Shown here: piece by piece, positions 45,188 to 53,581 of the stretch | Numbering within the stretch: the first letter of the stretch is position 1 | Layout of the letters: every line of letters starts with the position of its first letter | Origin: Leucobacter massiliensis | GTDB lineage: Bacteria; Actinomycetota; Actinomycetes; Actinomycetales; Microbacteriaceae | NCBI RefSeq assembly: GCF_002982315.1 | Contig: NZ_MWZD01000014.1 | Span: 1-64,000, forward strand | Direction of reading: 5' to 3' | Length of the DNA: 64,000 nucleotides | Translations under genes and position numbers: made by a program | Notes under the pieces: model-generated | Database searches by the model: none | The model's input: the letters and a program-made list of their open reading frames with translations, nothing else | Told to the model about the DNA's origin: nothing

Positions 45188-46300
45188 TCAGTAGGCGGGG
45201 CGCTTCGCGATCGCCAGCTCGATGAGCTCGGTGATCAGCTCCGTGTAGCCGAGCCCGCTCTCCGCCCACAGGCGGGGATACATGGAGATCGGCGTGAACC
45301 CGGGCAGGGTGTTGATCTCGTTGAGCACCGGCCCCTCGGCGGTGAGGAAGAAGTCGATGCGGGCCAGGCCGGCGCACTGGGTCACCTCGAAGGCGAGCAC
45401 GGCGGCGTCCCGGATCGCCGCGAACTCGGCGTCGGTGACGTCGGCGGGCAGCGCCAGCTCGACACCGGCGGCGCCGAGGTACTTCGCCTCGAAATCGTAG
45501 AACTCGCGGCCCGTGAAGACGATCTCGCCGATCGCCGAGCTCGTGCGCGGGCCCTCGTCCCCGCGCCCCTCCAGCACCGCGATCTCAACCTCTCGCCCGC
45601 TCACGCCCGACTCGACGAGCACCGTGCGATCCTCGGCGAAGGCCGTCTCGAGCGCCGCGGGAAGCTGGGCGGGATCCGTGACCCGGCTCACCCCCACCGA
45701 GGAGCCCGCCCGGGCGGGCTTCACGAACAGCGGGTAGCTCAGCCCGTCGTCGAGCCGCCCGATCAGCTCCGGCTCGCGGGCGATCTGCTCGCGCGTCACC
45801 GTGCGCCAGGGCGCGACGGCGATCCCCGAGTCCGCGAGGACCGTCTTCACGGCGTGCTTGTCCATGCAGAGCGCGGATGCGAGCACGCCGCTGCCGACAT
45901 AGGGCAGGTCGACGAGGTCGAGCATGCCCTGCACGGTGCCGTCCTCCCCGTAGGGGCCGTGCAGCATGGGCAGCACGGCGTCGACGTGGCCGAGGCTGCG
46001 CAGCGAGCCGGACTGGTCGATCACCGTCAGCGCACGCGTCTCGGTGGAGGCCGGCCAGAGCACGCGGGTGCCGTTGTCGCGCACCTCGGGAAGCTGCGGG
46101 GCGTCGAGCCGGAAGCCTTCGAGATCCTCCTCGCGCATCAGCACCGTGGCACCGGTGCGGGTGATGCCCACGGGGATCACCGCGAAGCGCTCGCGGTCGA
46201 TGGCGCGGAGCACGCCCGCAGCGGTCACGCAGCTGATGCCGTGCTCGCTCGACCGCCCTCCGAAGAGGAGGACGACGGTGCGCTGGGCGGCGGTGTTCAC
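45188..46300 (-). CDS. ddl: D-alanine-D-alanine ligase
   Basis: This cytosolic ATP-grasp enzyme makes the D-Ala-D-Ala end of peptidoglycan precursors. Motifs are LFGGRSSEHGISCVTA, PYVGSGVLASALCMDK, LFVKPARAGSSVGVS and the metal-binding end NEINTLPGFTPISMYPRLW. The 370 residues are normal for the long Gram-positive form. The GTG start overlaps the gpsA stop by four bases, in a murA ... plsC-gpsA-ddl cluster. Confidence 0.95.
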   Translation of the reverse strand: MNTAAQRTVVLLFGGRSSEHGISCVTAAGVLRAIDRERFAVIPVGITRTGATVLMREEDLEGFRLDAPQLPEVRDNGTRVLWPASTETRALTVIDQSGSLRSLGHVDAVLPMLHGPYGEDGTVQGMLDLVDLPYVGSGVLASALCMDKHAVKTVLADSGIAVAPWRTVTREQIAREPELIGRLDDGLSYPLFVKPARAGSSVGVSRVTDPAQLPAALETAFAEDRTVLVESGVSGREVEIAVLEGRGDEGPRTSSAIGEIVFTGREFYDFEAKYLGAAGVELALPADVTDAEFAAIRDAAVLAFEVTQCAGLARIDFFLTAEGPVLNEINTLPGFTPISMYPRLWAESGLGYTELITELIELAIAKRPAY

Positions 46301-47418
46301 GAGGGGCTTCCCTTCAGTCGGTCGAGCAGGCGGCGCAGGCGGCCGGGACGGGGCCCGCCGAGGCTGAGCTCCGGCTGGGGCACCTCGTCCTCCGTGGCGA
46401 GGTGCGGGCCGAGGTTCTTGGGGGCCATGGTGCCGCTGAGCACCATCTGCACCTGCTCGACGATCGGCATCGTGATGCCCCGCTCGCGGGCCAGTTCGAG
46501 CACGGGGTGCACGGAGGTGATCCCCTCCGCCACCTGCTGCATCTGCTCGCGGGTCTCCTCCTGCGTGTAGCCCTGCCCGATGAGCCGACCGGCCGTGTTG
46601 TTGCGCGAGAGGGGCGACTGGCAGGTCGCGATGAGGTCACCGAGGCCGGCGAGGCCGGAGAGCGTTGCGGGATCGGCGCCGGAGGCGACCGCGAACTCCG
46701 TCATCTCGGCGAGGCCACGGGTGATGATCGCAGCCTTCGTGTTCTCGCCGTAGCCGACGCCGTCGACGATGCCGATCGCAAGGGCGATGAGGTTCTTGAG
46801 CACGCCGCCGAGCTCGGTCCCCACGACATCCGTGTTGACATAGCCCCGGAAGTAGGGTGCGGAGACCGCGGTCGCGATCTCCTGGGCCACGCCGAGATCG
46901 GCGCAGGAGGCGACCGCCCCGGTCGGCTGCTCCTTCGCGATCTCGAGCGCGATGTTCGGGCCGGAGACCACGGCGATGCGCGCCGGATCGAGGTCGAGCG
47001 CGTCGGCGATGACCTCCGACATCCGCATCGTCGTCGACTTCTCCACGCCCTTCACGAGGCTCACCAGCACGCTGCGCCGGTCGAGGTACGGTTCGAGGTC
47101 GAGCAGGTTCTGCCGCAGCGTCTGGCTCGGGACCGCGAGGAACACCAGGCTCGCGCCCTTCAGCGCCGCTGCGAGATCGCTCGTCGCCTTCAGCCCCTTC
47201 GGCAGGTTGATACCCGGCAGGTACTGGCTGTTGCGCTTCGCGACCTGGATCTCGTGCGCGACCTCCGGGCGCCTCGCCCAGACGGTGACATCGCATCCGG
47301 CGTCGGCGAGGACCTTCGCGAAGGTCGTCCCCCAGCTTCCGGAGCCGACGACCGCCACCCTGCGCCCGCGGTTGCGCGAGCGGCTGCCGGTGACGACGGG
47401 AATCTGCGCGGTACTCAA
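46297..47418 (-). CDS. gpsA: Glycerol-3-phosphate dehydrogenase [NAD(P)+]
   Basis: This enzyme reduces dihydroxyacetone phosphate to sn-glycerol-3-phosphate for phospholipids. The NAD site is VAVVGSGSWGTTFAKVLADAG (GSGSWGT), followed by SLVKGVE, VSGPNIALEIA and the catalytic-Lys region GGVLKNLIALAIGI. I take the TTG at 47418, whose TTGA overlaps the plsC stop. It gives 373 residues with a 20-residue lead before the Rossmann strand. A GTG at 47358 is the alternative. Confidence 0.93.
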   Translation of the reverse strand: MSTAQIPVVTGSRSRNRGRRVAVVGSGSWGTTFAKVLADAGCDVTVWARRPEVAHEIQVAKRNSQYLPGINLPKGLKATSDLAAALKGASLVFLAVPSQTLRQNLLDLEPYLDRRSVLVSLVKGVEKSTTMRMSEVIADALDLDPARIAVVSGPNIALEIAKEQPTGAVASCADLGVAQEIATAVSAPYFRGYVNTDVVGTELGGVLKNLIALAIGIVDGVGYGENTKAAIITRGLAEMTEFAVASGADPATLSGLAGLGDLIATCQSPLSRNNTAGRLIGQGYTQEETREQMQQVAEGITSVHPVLELARERGITMPIVEQVQMVLSGTMAPKNLGPHLATEDEVPQPELSLGGPRPGRLRRLLDRLKGSPS

Positions 47419-48191
47419 AAACGTCCCGTCTCGCTCTGCTGGTGCTTGCTCGGATCCCACCGCTCGGCGGGAGGCTGCTCCCCCCGCAGCCCGGCGAGCA
47501 GCTCCGTGATGGCGTCCATCAGCTCCGCCGTCGCCTCCGCGATCACTCGCTGGTCGGGGTGCCGGCCCGCGAAGCGGCTCAGGTCGATGGGTTCGCCGAC
47601 CGCCACCCGGATGGTCTTGCGGGGGAAGGGATGGATCCGCTTCGCGTAGCGCGGCATGAGCTCCTGGGTGCCCCAGTGCGCGACCGGGATCAGCGGGATG
47701 CCGGTCTCCAGGGCGAGCCGCACCGCGCCGCTCTTGCCGCGCATCGGCCACAGCTCCGGATCCCGCGTCAGCGTGCCCTCCGGGTAGACGATCACGCCCG
47801 CCTCGCGCTCGATCAGCGCCCCCGCTGCGCCCATCGGGCTGCCGTCGGCGCCGCGCACCCGCGTCGATCCCTCGCGCTCCACCGGGATCTGGCCCGAGGA
47901 GCGCAGCAGCCGGCCGAGCACCGGCACCGAGAACAGGCTGGCCTTCGCCATGAAGCGCGGCAGCCGGCCGAGGTGCCAGACCGCCGCGCCCATCGCCACG
48001 GGATCGATCTCGCTGAAGTGGTTGGGGGCCAGGATGAAGGGCCCGCTGCGCGGCAGACGCGACTGCGGGGTGAAGCGATAGCGCACCATCAGCGACCACA
48101 GCGGCAGGATCAGGGACGCCAGCAGCCAGAACACGGAGGGTCGTCGTTTCTCCGCCGAGGAGCGGCTGCGGAGCTTCACCGTGTCGATCAT
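47415..48191 (-). CDS. plsC: 1-acyl-sn-glycerol-3-phosphate acyltransferase
   Basis: This enzyme adds the second acyl chain to make phosphatidic acid. The catalytic HX4D motif is NHFSEID, the substrate motif is VYPEGTLTRDP, and a single N-terminal hydrophobic anchor (FWLLASLILPLWSLMV) is present. Its 258 residues are typical. The ATG at 48191 lies six bases after GATAAT (48198-48203), which again suggests a leaderless transcript starting plsC-gpsA-ddl. Coupling to gpsA places two consecutive phospholipid steps together. Confidence 0.92.
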   Translation of the reverse strand: MIDTVKLRSRSSAEKRRPSVFWLLASLILPLWSLMVRYRFTPQSRLPRSGPFILAPNHFSEIDPVAMGAAVWHLGRLPRFMAKASLFSVPVLGRLLRSSGQIPVEREGSTRVRGADGSPMGAAGALIEREAGVIVYPEGTLTRDPELWPMRGKSGAVRLALETGIPLIPVAHWGTQELMPRYAKRIHPFPRKTIRVAVGEPIDLSRFAGRHPDQRVIAEATAELMDAITELLAGLRGEQPPAERWDPSKHQQSETGRF

Positions 48192-48258
48192 GTTCCAATT
48201 ATCCCGAAGCGGGGCGCCCGGAGCTGCATGGCGCCCCGGGAACCGCATTCGCGGCAGC

Positions 48259-49707
48259 TCAGCCCTCGAAAATGAAGTCGGCGCCGAGCTGGCGCAGCTT
48301 CTCGATGAAGTTCTCGTAGCCGCGGGAGATGATCCCCAGATTGGTCACCTTCGTCTGGCCCTCCGCGGTCAGGCCGGCGATGAGGTAGCTGAACCCTCCC
48401 CGCAGATCGGGCACCTCGATCTCGGCTCCGGAGAGCGGCGTCGGCCCCGCGATGACCGCCGCCTGCTCGAACTCACGCCGGTTGACCCGGCGCTGCTCGT
48501 CGTGCAGGCCGTCCTTGAACACCTGGATGTCGGCGCCCATCTTGTTCAGGGCGTCGGTGAAGCCGAAGCGGTTCTCGTAGACGGTCTCGTGGATGGTCGA
48601 GACGCCCTGCGCCTGGGTCAGGGCGACCACGAGCGGCTGCTGCCAGTCGGTCATGAAACCGGGGTGGACGTCCGTCTCGATCGTCACGGGCTTGAGCTCG
48701 CCGCCGGGGTGCCAGAAGCGGATCCCGTCGTCGCGCACCTCGAAGTCGCCGCCCACCTTGCGGAAGACGTTGAGGAAGGTCATCATCTCCTCCTGCTGCG
48801 CGCCCCCGACGAACACGTCGCCGCCGGTCGCGAGCGCCGCCGAGGCCCAGCTGGCCACCTCGTTGCGGTCGAAGATGGCGTGGTGGTCGTAGCCGCGCAG
48901 CTCCTCGACGCCCTCCACGAAGATCACCCGGTTCGGCTCGACCGTGATGATCGCCCCCATCTTCTGCAGGATGCAGATGAGGTCGATGATCTCGGGCTCG
49001 ATGGCGGCGTTGCGCAGCTCCGTCTGGCCCTTCGCGAGGACGCTCGTCAGGAGGACCTGCTCCGTCGCCCCGACCGAGGGGTAGGGCAGCTCGATGTTCG
49101 CGCCGTGCAGCCCGTCCGGCGCGGTCAGGCTGATCCCGCTGGGCAGCTTCTCCACGACGGCACCGAACTTGCGGAGCGCGTCGAGGTGGAAGTCGATCGG
49201 GCGGTCGCCGATGCGGCAGCCGCCGAGGTCGGGGATGAACGCCTCGCCGAGCCGGTGCAGCAGCGGACCGCAGAACAGGATCGGGATCCGCGACGAACCG
49301 GCGTGGGCGTCGATGTCGGCGTGATGGGCGACCTCGACGTTCGAGGGGTCGAAGCGCCACTCGCCGGGGTCCTCGCCGCGGGTGATGAGCACCCCGTGGA
49401 GGGCGAGCAGGCCGGCGACGACGCGGATGTCGGAGACGTTCGGCACGTTGCGGAGCGTGCTCGGGGTCTTGCCGAGCAGCGCCGCCACCATCGCCTTGGG
49501 GGCGAGGTTCTTCGCACCGCGCACCTCGATGCGGCCGCGCAGGGGCCGGCCGCCGTTGATGATGATCTCGTCGGAGGTGAGCCCCACACGAGCCCCCGCC
49601 TTGCGGGCGTCCTGCTTCAGCCCGGGATCGTCACCGCTCGTCGCGGCCGCGGGGTGCGACTGCGCCTCCTCGGCTGCCTGCTCGTCGTTGATCTCGCTCG
49701 CGTTCAC
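48259..49707 (-). CDS. murA: UDP-N-acetylglucosamine 1-carboxyvinyltransferase
   Basis: This is the first committed step of peptidoglycan synthesis, enolpyruvyl transfer from PEP. The start of the fold is [20 protein letters not shown]. The active-site Cys is present in [10 protein letters not shown], so the fosfomycin-sensitive form is expected, unlike mycobacterial MurA with Asp. A 40-residue polar N-terminal extension precedes the domain. The GTG start overlaps the leuD stop by four bases, so murA is read through from leuCD. Confidence 0.94.
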   Translation of the reverse strand: MNASEINDEQAAEEAQSHPAAATSGDDPGLKQDARKAGARVGLTSDEIIINGGRPLRGRIEVRGAKNLAPKAMVAALLGKTPSTLRNVPNVSDIRVVAGLLALHGVLITRGEDPGEWRFDPSNVEVAHHADIDAHAGSSRIPILFCGPLLHRLGEAFIPDLGGCRIGDRPIDFHLDALRKFGAVVEKLPSGISLTAPDGLHGANIELPYPSVGATEQVLLTSVLAKGQTELRNAAIEPEIIDLICILQKMGAIITVEPNRVIFVEGVEELRGYDHHAIFDRNEVASWASAALATGGDVFVGGAQQEEMMTFLNVFRKVGGDFEVRDDGIRFWHPGGELKPVTIETDVHPGFMTDWQQPLVVALTQAQGVSTIHETVYENRFGFTDALNKMGADIQVFKDGLHDEQRRVNRREFEQAAVIAGPTPLSGAEIEVPDLRGGFSYLIAGLTAEGQTKVTNLGIISRGYENFIEKLRQLGADFIFEG

Positions 49708-50306
49708 GCGGCCTCCACCGGGGTCGTTGTCGGCATCCAGCTCGGGCGTCGCGCCTCAAAGTCCGTGATGGCCTGTTCGTTGCGCAGGGTGAGGGAGATG
49801 TCGTCGAGTCCCTCCATCAACCGCCAGCGCGTGTAATCGTCCACCTGGAACGGCACGGTCAACTCGCCGAGCGAGACCGTGCGGTCCTCGAGGCTCACGG
49901 TCAGCCGGGCACCGGGCTCGGCGTCCATCGCCGCCCAGAGCCGCTTGACATCGCTCTCTTCGACCTGCGCGGCGAGCAGGCCCTGCTTGCCGGCGTTGCC
50001 GCGGAAGATGTCGGCGAAGCGGGGCGAGATGACCACCTTGAAGCCGAAATCGCGCAGCGCCCACACCGCGTGCTCGCGGGACGAGCCGGTGCCGAAGTCG
50101 GGGCCGGCGACCAGGATGCTGGCACCCTGGTACTCGGGCCGGTTGAGCACGAACTCGGGATCCTGCCGCCAGTGGAAGAACAGCGCGTCGTCGAAGCCGG
50201 TCTTGGTGACGCGCTTCAGGAACACCGCGGGGATGATCTGGTCGGTGTCGACGTTCGACCGCTTCAGCGGCGCGGCGATCCCCGTCATCGTGGTGAACTT
50301 GTCCAT
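49704..50306 (-). CDS. leuD: 3-isopropylmalate dehydratase small subunit
   Basis: This is the swivel-domain subunit of isopropylmalate isomerase in leucine synthesis. [20 protein letters not shown] and [13 protein letters not shown] are the family marks. It has 200 residues. It begins three bases after the leuC stop and is translationally coupled to murA. Confidence 0.95.
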   Translation of the reverse strand: MDKFTTMTGIAAPLKRSNVDTDQIIPAVFLKRVTKTGFDDALFFHWRQDPEFVLNRPEYQGASILVAGPDFGTGSSREHAVWALRDFGFKVVISPRFADIFRGNAGKQGLLAAQVEESDVKRLWAAMDAEPGARLTVSLEDRTVSLGELTVPFQVDDYTRWRLMEGLDDISLTLRNEQAITDFEARRPSWMPTTTPVEAA

Positions 50307-50309
50307 CTC

Positions 50310-51866
50310 TCAGGCCTCGACCTTCTCGTCAGCGGGCATGATCGGCAGGCGCCGCCGCACGGGGGCGGCGTCCGCCTCGCGCGGGGGCGCATCGTGCGTG
50401 ATCCCCTTCGCGGCGTCGTCCTGCAGATCCCAGGGACTCGACAGCGTGCCGCGGATCGCGGTCGCAGCGGCGACGAGCGGCGAGACGAGATGCGTCCGGC
50501 CGCCCTTGCCCTGGCGTCCCTCGAAGTTCCGGTTGGAGGTCGAGGCGCAGCGCTCCCCGGGGGCGAGCTGGTCCGGGTTCATCCCGAGACACATGGAGCA
50601 GCCCGCGAAGCGCCACTCGCCGCCGAACTCCTCGACGATGCGGTCGATGCCCTCCTGCTCCGCCTCGAAGCGCACGCGCGCCGAGCCGGGAACCACCATC
50701 AGCCGGACGCCCTCGGCCTTCCGCTTGCCCTTGATGAGCTCGGCGAAGGTGCGCAGATCGTCGAGACGGCTGTTCGTGCACGACCCCATGAAGACGGCGT
50801 CGACGGGGATCTCCTTCATCGGGGTGCCCGGCTCGAGATCCATGTACTCCAGTGCCCGCTCCGCGGCGGCGCGCTCGTTCGGGTCGGCGATCTGCGCCGG
50901 ATCGGGCACACGCTCGCTGAGCAGCACCCCCTGGCCGGGGTTCGTCCCCCACGTCACGAAGGGCTCCAGCTCGTTCGCGTCGATGAAGACCTCGGCGTCG
51001 AAGACCGCGCCCTCGTCGGTGGGCAGCGTCTTCCAGTACTCGACCGCGGCGTCCCAGTCGGCACCCTGCGGCGCATGCGGACGGCCCTTCACGTACTCGA
51101 AGGTGATCTCGTCGGGGGCAACCATGCCGGCGCGGGCGCCCGCCTCGATCGACATATTGCAGATCGTCATGCGGCCGTCCATCGAGAGCCCGCGGATCGC
51201 GGATCCCCGGTACTCCAGCACGTACCCCTGCCCGCCGCCGGTGCCGATCTTCGCGATCACCGCGAGGATGATGTCCTTCGCGGTCACGCCCGGACGCAGC
51301 TCGCCCTCGACGTTGATCGCCATCGTCTTGAAGGGCTTGAGCGGCAGCGTCTGCGTCGCCATGACGTGCTCCACCTCGCTCGTGCCGATGCCGAAGGCGA
51401 GGGCGCCGAAGGCTCCGTGGGTCGAGGTGTGGCTGTCGCCGCAGACGACGGTGATCCCCGGCATCGTGAGCCCCAGCTGCGGCCCGACGACGTGGACGAT
51501 GCCCTGCTCCTTGTCGCCGAGCGGATGCGCGCGAACCCCGAACTCGGCGACGTTCTTGCGCAGCGTCTCGATCTGGAGACGGCTCGTGGGGTCCTCGATC
51601 TCGCGCGTGATGTTGAGCGTGGGCGTGTTGTGGTCCTCGGTCGCGATCATCAGGTCGACGCGGCGCAGCGGGCGGTCGGCCATGCGCAGGCCGTCGAAGG
51701 CCTGGGGGCTCGTCACCTCGTGGATGAGGTGCAGATCGATGTAGATGAGGTCCGGCTCGCCGTTCTCTCCCTTGACGACGACGTGATCGTCCCACAGCTT
51801 CTCGGCGAGGGTGCGGGGTCGCGCCGCGGCCTCGACCGCGCGCCCGGCAGCATTCTGTTCGCTCAT
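50310..51866 (-). CDS. leuC: 3-isopropylmalate dehydratase large subunit
   Basis: This is the aconitase-like 4Fe-4S subunit that isomerises 2- to 3-isopropylmalate. Cluster Cys residues are in FMGSCTNSR and [31 protein letters not shown] is diagnostic. I start at the ATG at 51866, with AGAGAAG eight bases upstream, giving 518 residues. An ATG 33 bases upstream is possible but has no ribosome site. The last 60 residues are a longer polar tail than usual. A leader of about 170 bases with a small peptide precedes it. Confidence 0.94.
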   Translation of the reverse strand: MSEQNAAGRAVEAAARPRTLAEKLWDDHVVVKGENGEPDLIYIDLHLIHEVTSPQAFDGLRMADRPLRRVDLMIATEDHNTPTLNITREIEDPTSRLQIETLRKNVAEFGVRAHPLGDKEQGIVHVVGPQLGLTMPGITVVCGDSHTSTHGAFGALAFGIGTSEVEHVMATQTLPLKPFKTMAINVEGELRPGVTAKDIILAVIAKIGTGGGQGYVLEYRGSAIRGLSMDGRMTICNMSIEAGARAGMVAPDEITFEYVKGRPHAPQGADWDAAVEYWKTLPTDEGAVFDAEVFIDANELEPFVTWGTNPGQGVLLSERVPDPAQIADPNERAAAERALEYMDLEPGTPMKEIPVDAVFMGSCTNSRLDDLRTFAELIKGKRKAEGVRLMVVPGSARVRFEAEQEGIDRIVEEFGGEWRFAGCSMCLGMNPDQLAPGERCASTSNRNFEGRQGKGGRTHLVSPLVAAATAIRGTLSSPWDLQDDAAKGITHDAPPREADAAPVRRRLPIMPADEKVEA

Positions 51867-51968
51867 GTGATGGCTTCTCTTCCCGATTTCCGTGTCCATG
51901 ACACCGTGTTCTTCAACACCGCGCGAAAGTGATCGATTCCCGGCGCGGCGGTCGGCCAGGCGAGAACT

Positions 51969-52005
51969 CCGCGGCGGGTGACCGAAGGACTAGACCCCGC
52001 CGCGG
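51969..52005 (-). promoter_or_regulatory. Hairpin in the leuC leader
   Basis: CCGCGGCGGG (51969-51978) pairs perfectly with 51996-52005. The loop contains the stop codon of the small leader peptide. Ribosome position on the peptide would decide whether this stem can form. Confidence 0.5.
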
Positions 52006-52034
52006 CTGTGAAGGAGCTGCCGCTGCGAACGCAT
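51990..52034 (-). CDS. Putative 14-residue leader peptide upstream of leuC
   Basis: The peptide reads MRSQRQLLHSRGGV and holds two adjacent Leu codons (CTC CTT). Its ATG lies seven bases after TAGACT (52042-52047), the same leaderless arrangement as full genes in this window. The stop lies within the loop of the hairpin that overlaps its end. The arrangement suggests translation-coupled attenuation of leuC-leuD, though only two Leu codons are present. Confidence 0.5.
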   Translation of the reverse strand: MRSQRQLLHSRGGV

Positions 52035-52041
52035 GGGCCAG

Positions 52042-52047
52042 AGTCTA
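52042..52047 (-). promoter_or_regulatory. Putative -10 of the leuC leader transcript
   Basis: TAGACT on minus places the transcription start next to the leader-peptide ATG. The leuC coding start is then about 170 bases downstream. Confidence 0.45.
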
Positions 52048-52146
52048 CCACCGGGCGGCCTTCTCCCCCGCCCGCTGCCCCCGGCCGAGAGCCCCGGAAA
52101 GCCGGCCGTCGCGCGGAGCGGAGCCTCCCCGCGGCGGCCTGCGAGC

Positions 52147-53181
52147 TCAGCGATCCCCGGGACGCTCCTCGTGCGGCTCCGCCGCGCCCAGGTGCAGGCG
52201 CTCGCCGTGCGCCCGCGCCTCGCGGCGCACCTTCACGACGCTCGCGACCGTGGCGACCCCCATGGCGAGCACGATGAAGCCGAGCGAGAACCAGGTGTTG
52301 ATCTCGGGCACCGGCACGTGCTCACCGCCGTTGATGAACGGCAGCTCGTTCTCGTGCAGGGCGTGCAGGATCAGCTTCACGCCGATGAACGCGAGGATCG
52401 CGGCGATCCCGTACTTGAGGTACTCGAGCCGTTCGAGCAGGCCGCCCAGGAGGAAGTAGAGCTGACGCAGGCCCATGAGGGCGAAGACGTTCGCGGTGAA
52501 GACGATGAAGGGACTCTGCGTGATGCCGAAGATCGCGGGGATCGAGTCGAGCGCGAACAGCAGGTCCGTGGCGCCGAGCGAGATCAGGACGAGCAGGAAG
52601 GGCGTGTACATGCGCTTGCCGTCGACCGTGGTGCGCAGCTTGCCGCCGTCGTAGTGGTCGCTGAAGGGGAAGAAGCGCTTGGCGAGGCGCACCGCGAAGC
52701 CGTCGCCCTGCTCCTCGTGCCCGCCGGGCTTCACCTGCTGCCACGCGGTCCAGATGAGCCAGGCGCCGAAGACGAAGAACACGGCGATGAAGCGCTCGAT
52801 GATCGCCGCACCGGCCAGGATGAACAGCCCGCGGAAGATCAGGGCGAGGATGATCCCGATCATCAGCGCGCGCTGCTGATACGCGGTCGGCACCTTGAAA
52901 CTGCCGAGGATCAGCACGAACACGAACAGGTTGTCGATCGACAGGCTGTATTCGGTGAGCCAGCCGGCGAGGAACTCGGTGCCGTGCTGCACGTCCCCCA
53001 GCAGGAACATGCAGCCCGCGAAGACGAGCGCCAGGAGCACGTAGAAGCCGACCCACAGGCTGGCCTCCCGCATGCTCGGGACGTGCGGTCGCTTGATGAT
53101 GAGGAGGAGATCGACGAGCAGGATCGCGACGAGCACGATCATGGATCCGATCTCGAACCAGACGGGGAGAACCGTGTTCAC
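52147..53181 (-). CDS. TerC/Alx family membrane metal transporter
   Basis: TerC-family proteins export Mn2+ (Alx, YkoY and MeeY types), some loading secreted enzymes. The 344-residue protein has about eight hydrophobic helices. The conserved acidic membrane motifs are EYSLSIDNLFVFVLILGSF and LFALDSIPAIFGITQ. The GTG at 53181 begins MNTVLPVWFEIGSMIVLVAI. A cytosolic loop of about 50 residues lies mid-protein and a charged tail ends it. The yybP-ykoY riboswitch in its leader supports a manganese role. Confidence 0.92.
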   Translation of the reverse strand: MNTVLPVWFEIGSMIVLVAILLVDLLLIIKRPHVPSMREASLWVGFYVLLALVFAGCMFLLGDVQHGTEFLAGWLTEYSLSIDNLFVFVLILGSFKVPTAYQQRALMIGIILALIFRGLFILAGAAIIERFIAVFFVFGAWLIWTAWQQVKPGGHEEQGDGFAVRLAKRFFPFSDHYDGGKLRTTVDGKRMYTPFLLVLISLGATDLLFALDSIPAIFGITQSPFIVFTANVFALMGLRQLYFLLGGLLERLEYLKYGIAAILAFIGVKLILHALHENELPFINGGEHVPVPEINTWFSLGFIVLAMGVATVASVVKVRREARAHGERLHLGAAEPHEERPGDR

Positions 53182-53226
53182 TGGAGGGCTTCTCTTTCCT
53201 TCGGCTTGCGCGGGTGCGCTGGACAC

Positions 53227-53333
53227 CGAAGGTCTCTTCCCGGCGGGCGCCGCTGCGCCGCCGCGCCCGCACCGGCCGGGCGGTCGGCGCTCGGCGTCTT
53301 GACGATACGGGCGAATCGGAATACTCCCCTTCG
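53227..53333 (-). ncRNA. yybP-ykoY manganese riboswitch
   Basis: On minus, the leader starts CGAAGGGGAGTA and ends GAGACCTTCG. The outer stem is CGAAGG/CCTTCG (53328-53333 with 53227-53232). GGGGAGTA and GAGACC are the conserved strands of the yybP-ykoY family, and ATTCGCCCG/CGTCAAGACGCCGAG between them fits the inner loops. This class binds Mn2+ and turns on efflux genes. TerC-family exporters are its commonest targets, as here. Confidence 0.85.
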
Positions 53334-53341
53334 CGGGGACC

Positions 53342-53361
53342 ATCATACCCCGTGCTAGGGT
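53342..53361. promoter_or_regulatory. Divergent promoters of the TerC riboswitch RNA and the mgtE leader
   Basis: On minus, TATGAT (53342-53347) puts the RNA start near 53335, right at the first stem of the riboswitch. On plus, TAGGGT (53356-53361) puts the mgtE RNA start near 53368. The two -10 boxes are eight bases apart, so the polymerases would compete. Confidence 0.5.
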
Positions 53362-53438
53362 GTGCGAGGGAACACCGTTCGCGGCCCATGCCGCGGCCCC
53401 TGACCAGCCGTTCCGGCCGAGGAATCGAGGTGAGACGC

Positions 53439-53504
53439 ATGCCCAGTGACAGTTGCCATCAACGCCCGGGCTCCGCGCGCGCCTCCCTCGGCTCCTCCGG
53501 CTGA
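53439..53504 (+). CDS. Putative 21-residue upstream ORF in the mgtE leader
   Basis: The ATG has GAGGTGAGA four bases upstream, a stronger ribosome site than most genes here. The peptide begins MPSDSCHQRPGSARA and ends LGSSG. It lies in a 214-base leader before mgtE and ends 77 bases before that gene. GC-rich inverted repeats follow it. It could be a leader peptide sensing translation speed under low Mg2+, as mgtL does in enterobacteria, but this is inference. Confidence 0.4.
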   Translation: MPSDSCHQRPGSARASLGSSG

Positions 53505-53581
53505 GCGGGGCCTGCGCGCTCCCGGGATCCCCACCCCGGTGCGCGCTCACGGCGAGGCGCACCCCAGCAAGGAGCGCCGCC

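Noticed and set aside
40500-45194. 1564-codon open frame on plus through gabT, the regulator and thiL
   Set aside because: It crosses several certain genes and intergenic regions, so it is a by-product of high GC.
53362-53581. M-box (ykoK) Mg2+ riboswitch upstream of mgtE
   Set aside because: AGGTGAGAC is reminiscent of the first strand, but the conserved internal strands and the GCTAAAGCTC 3' end are missing.
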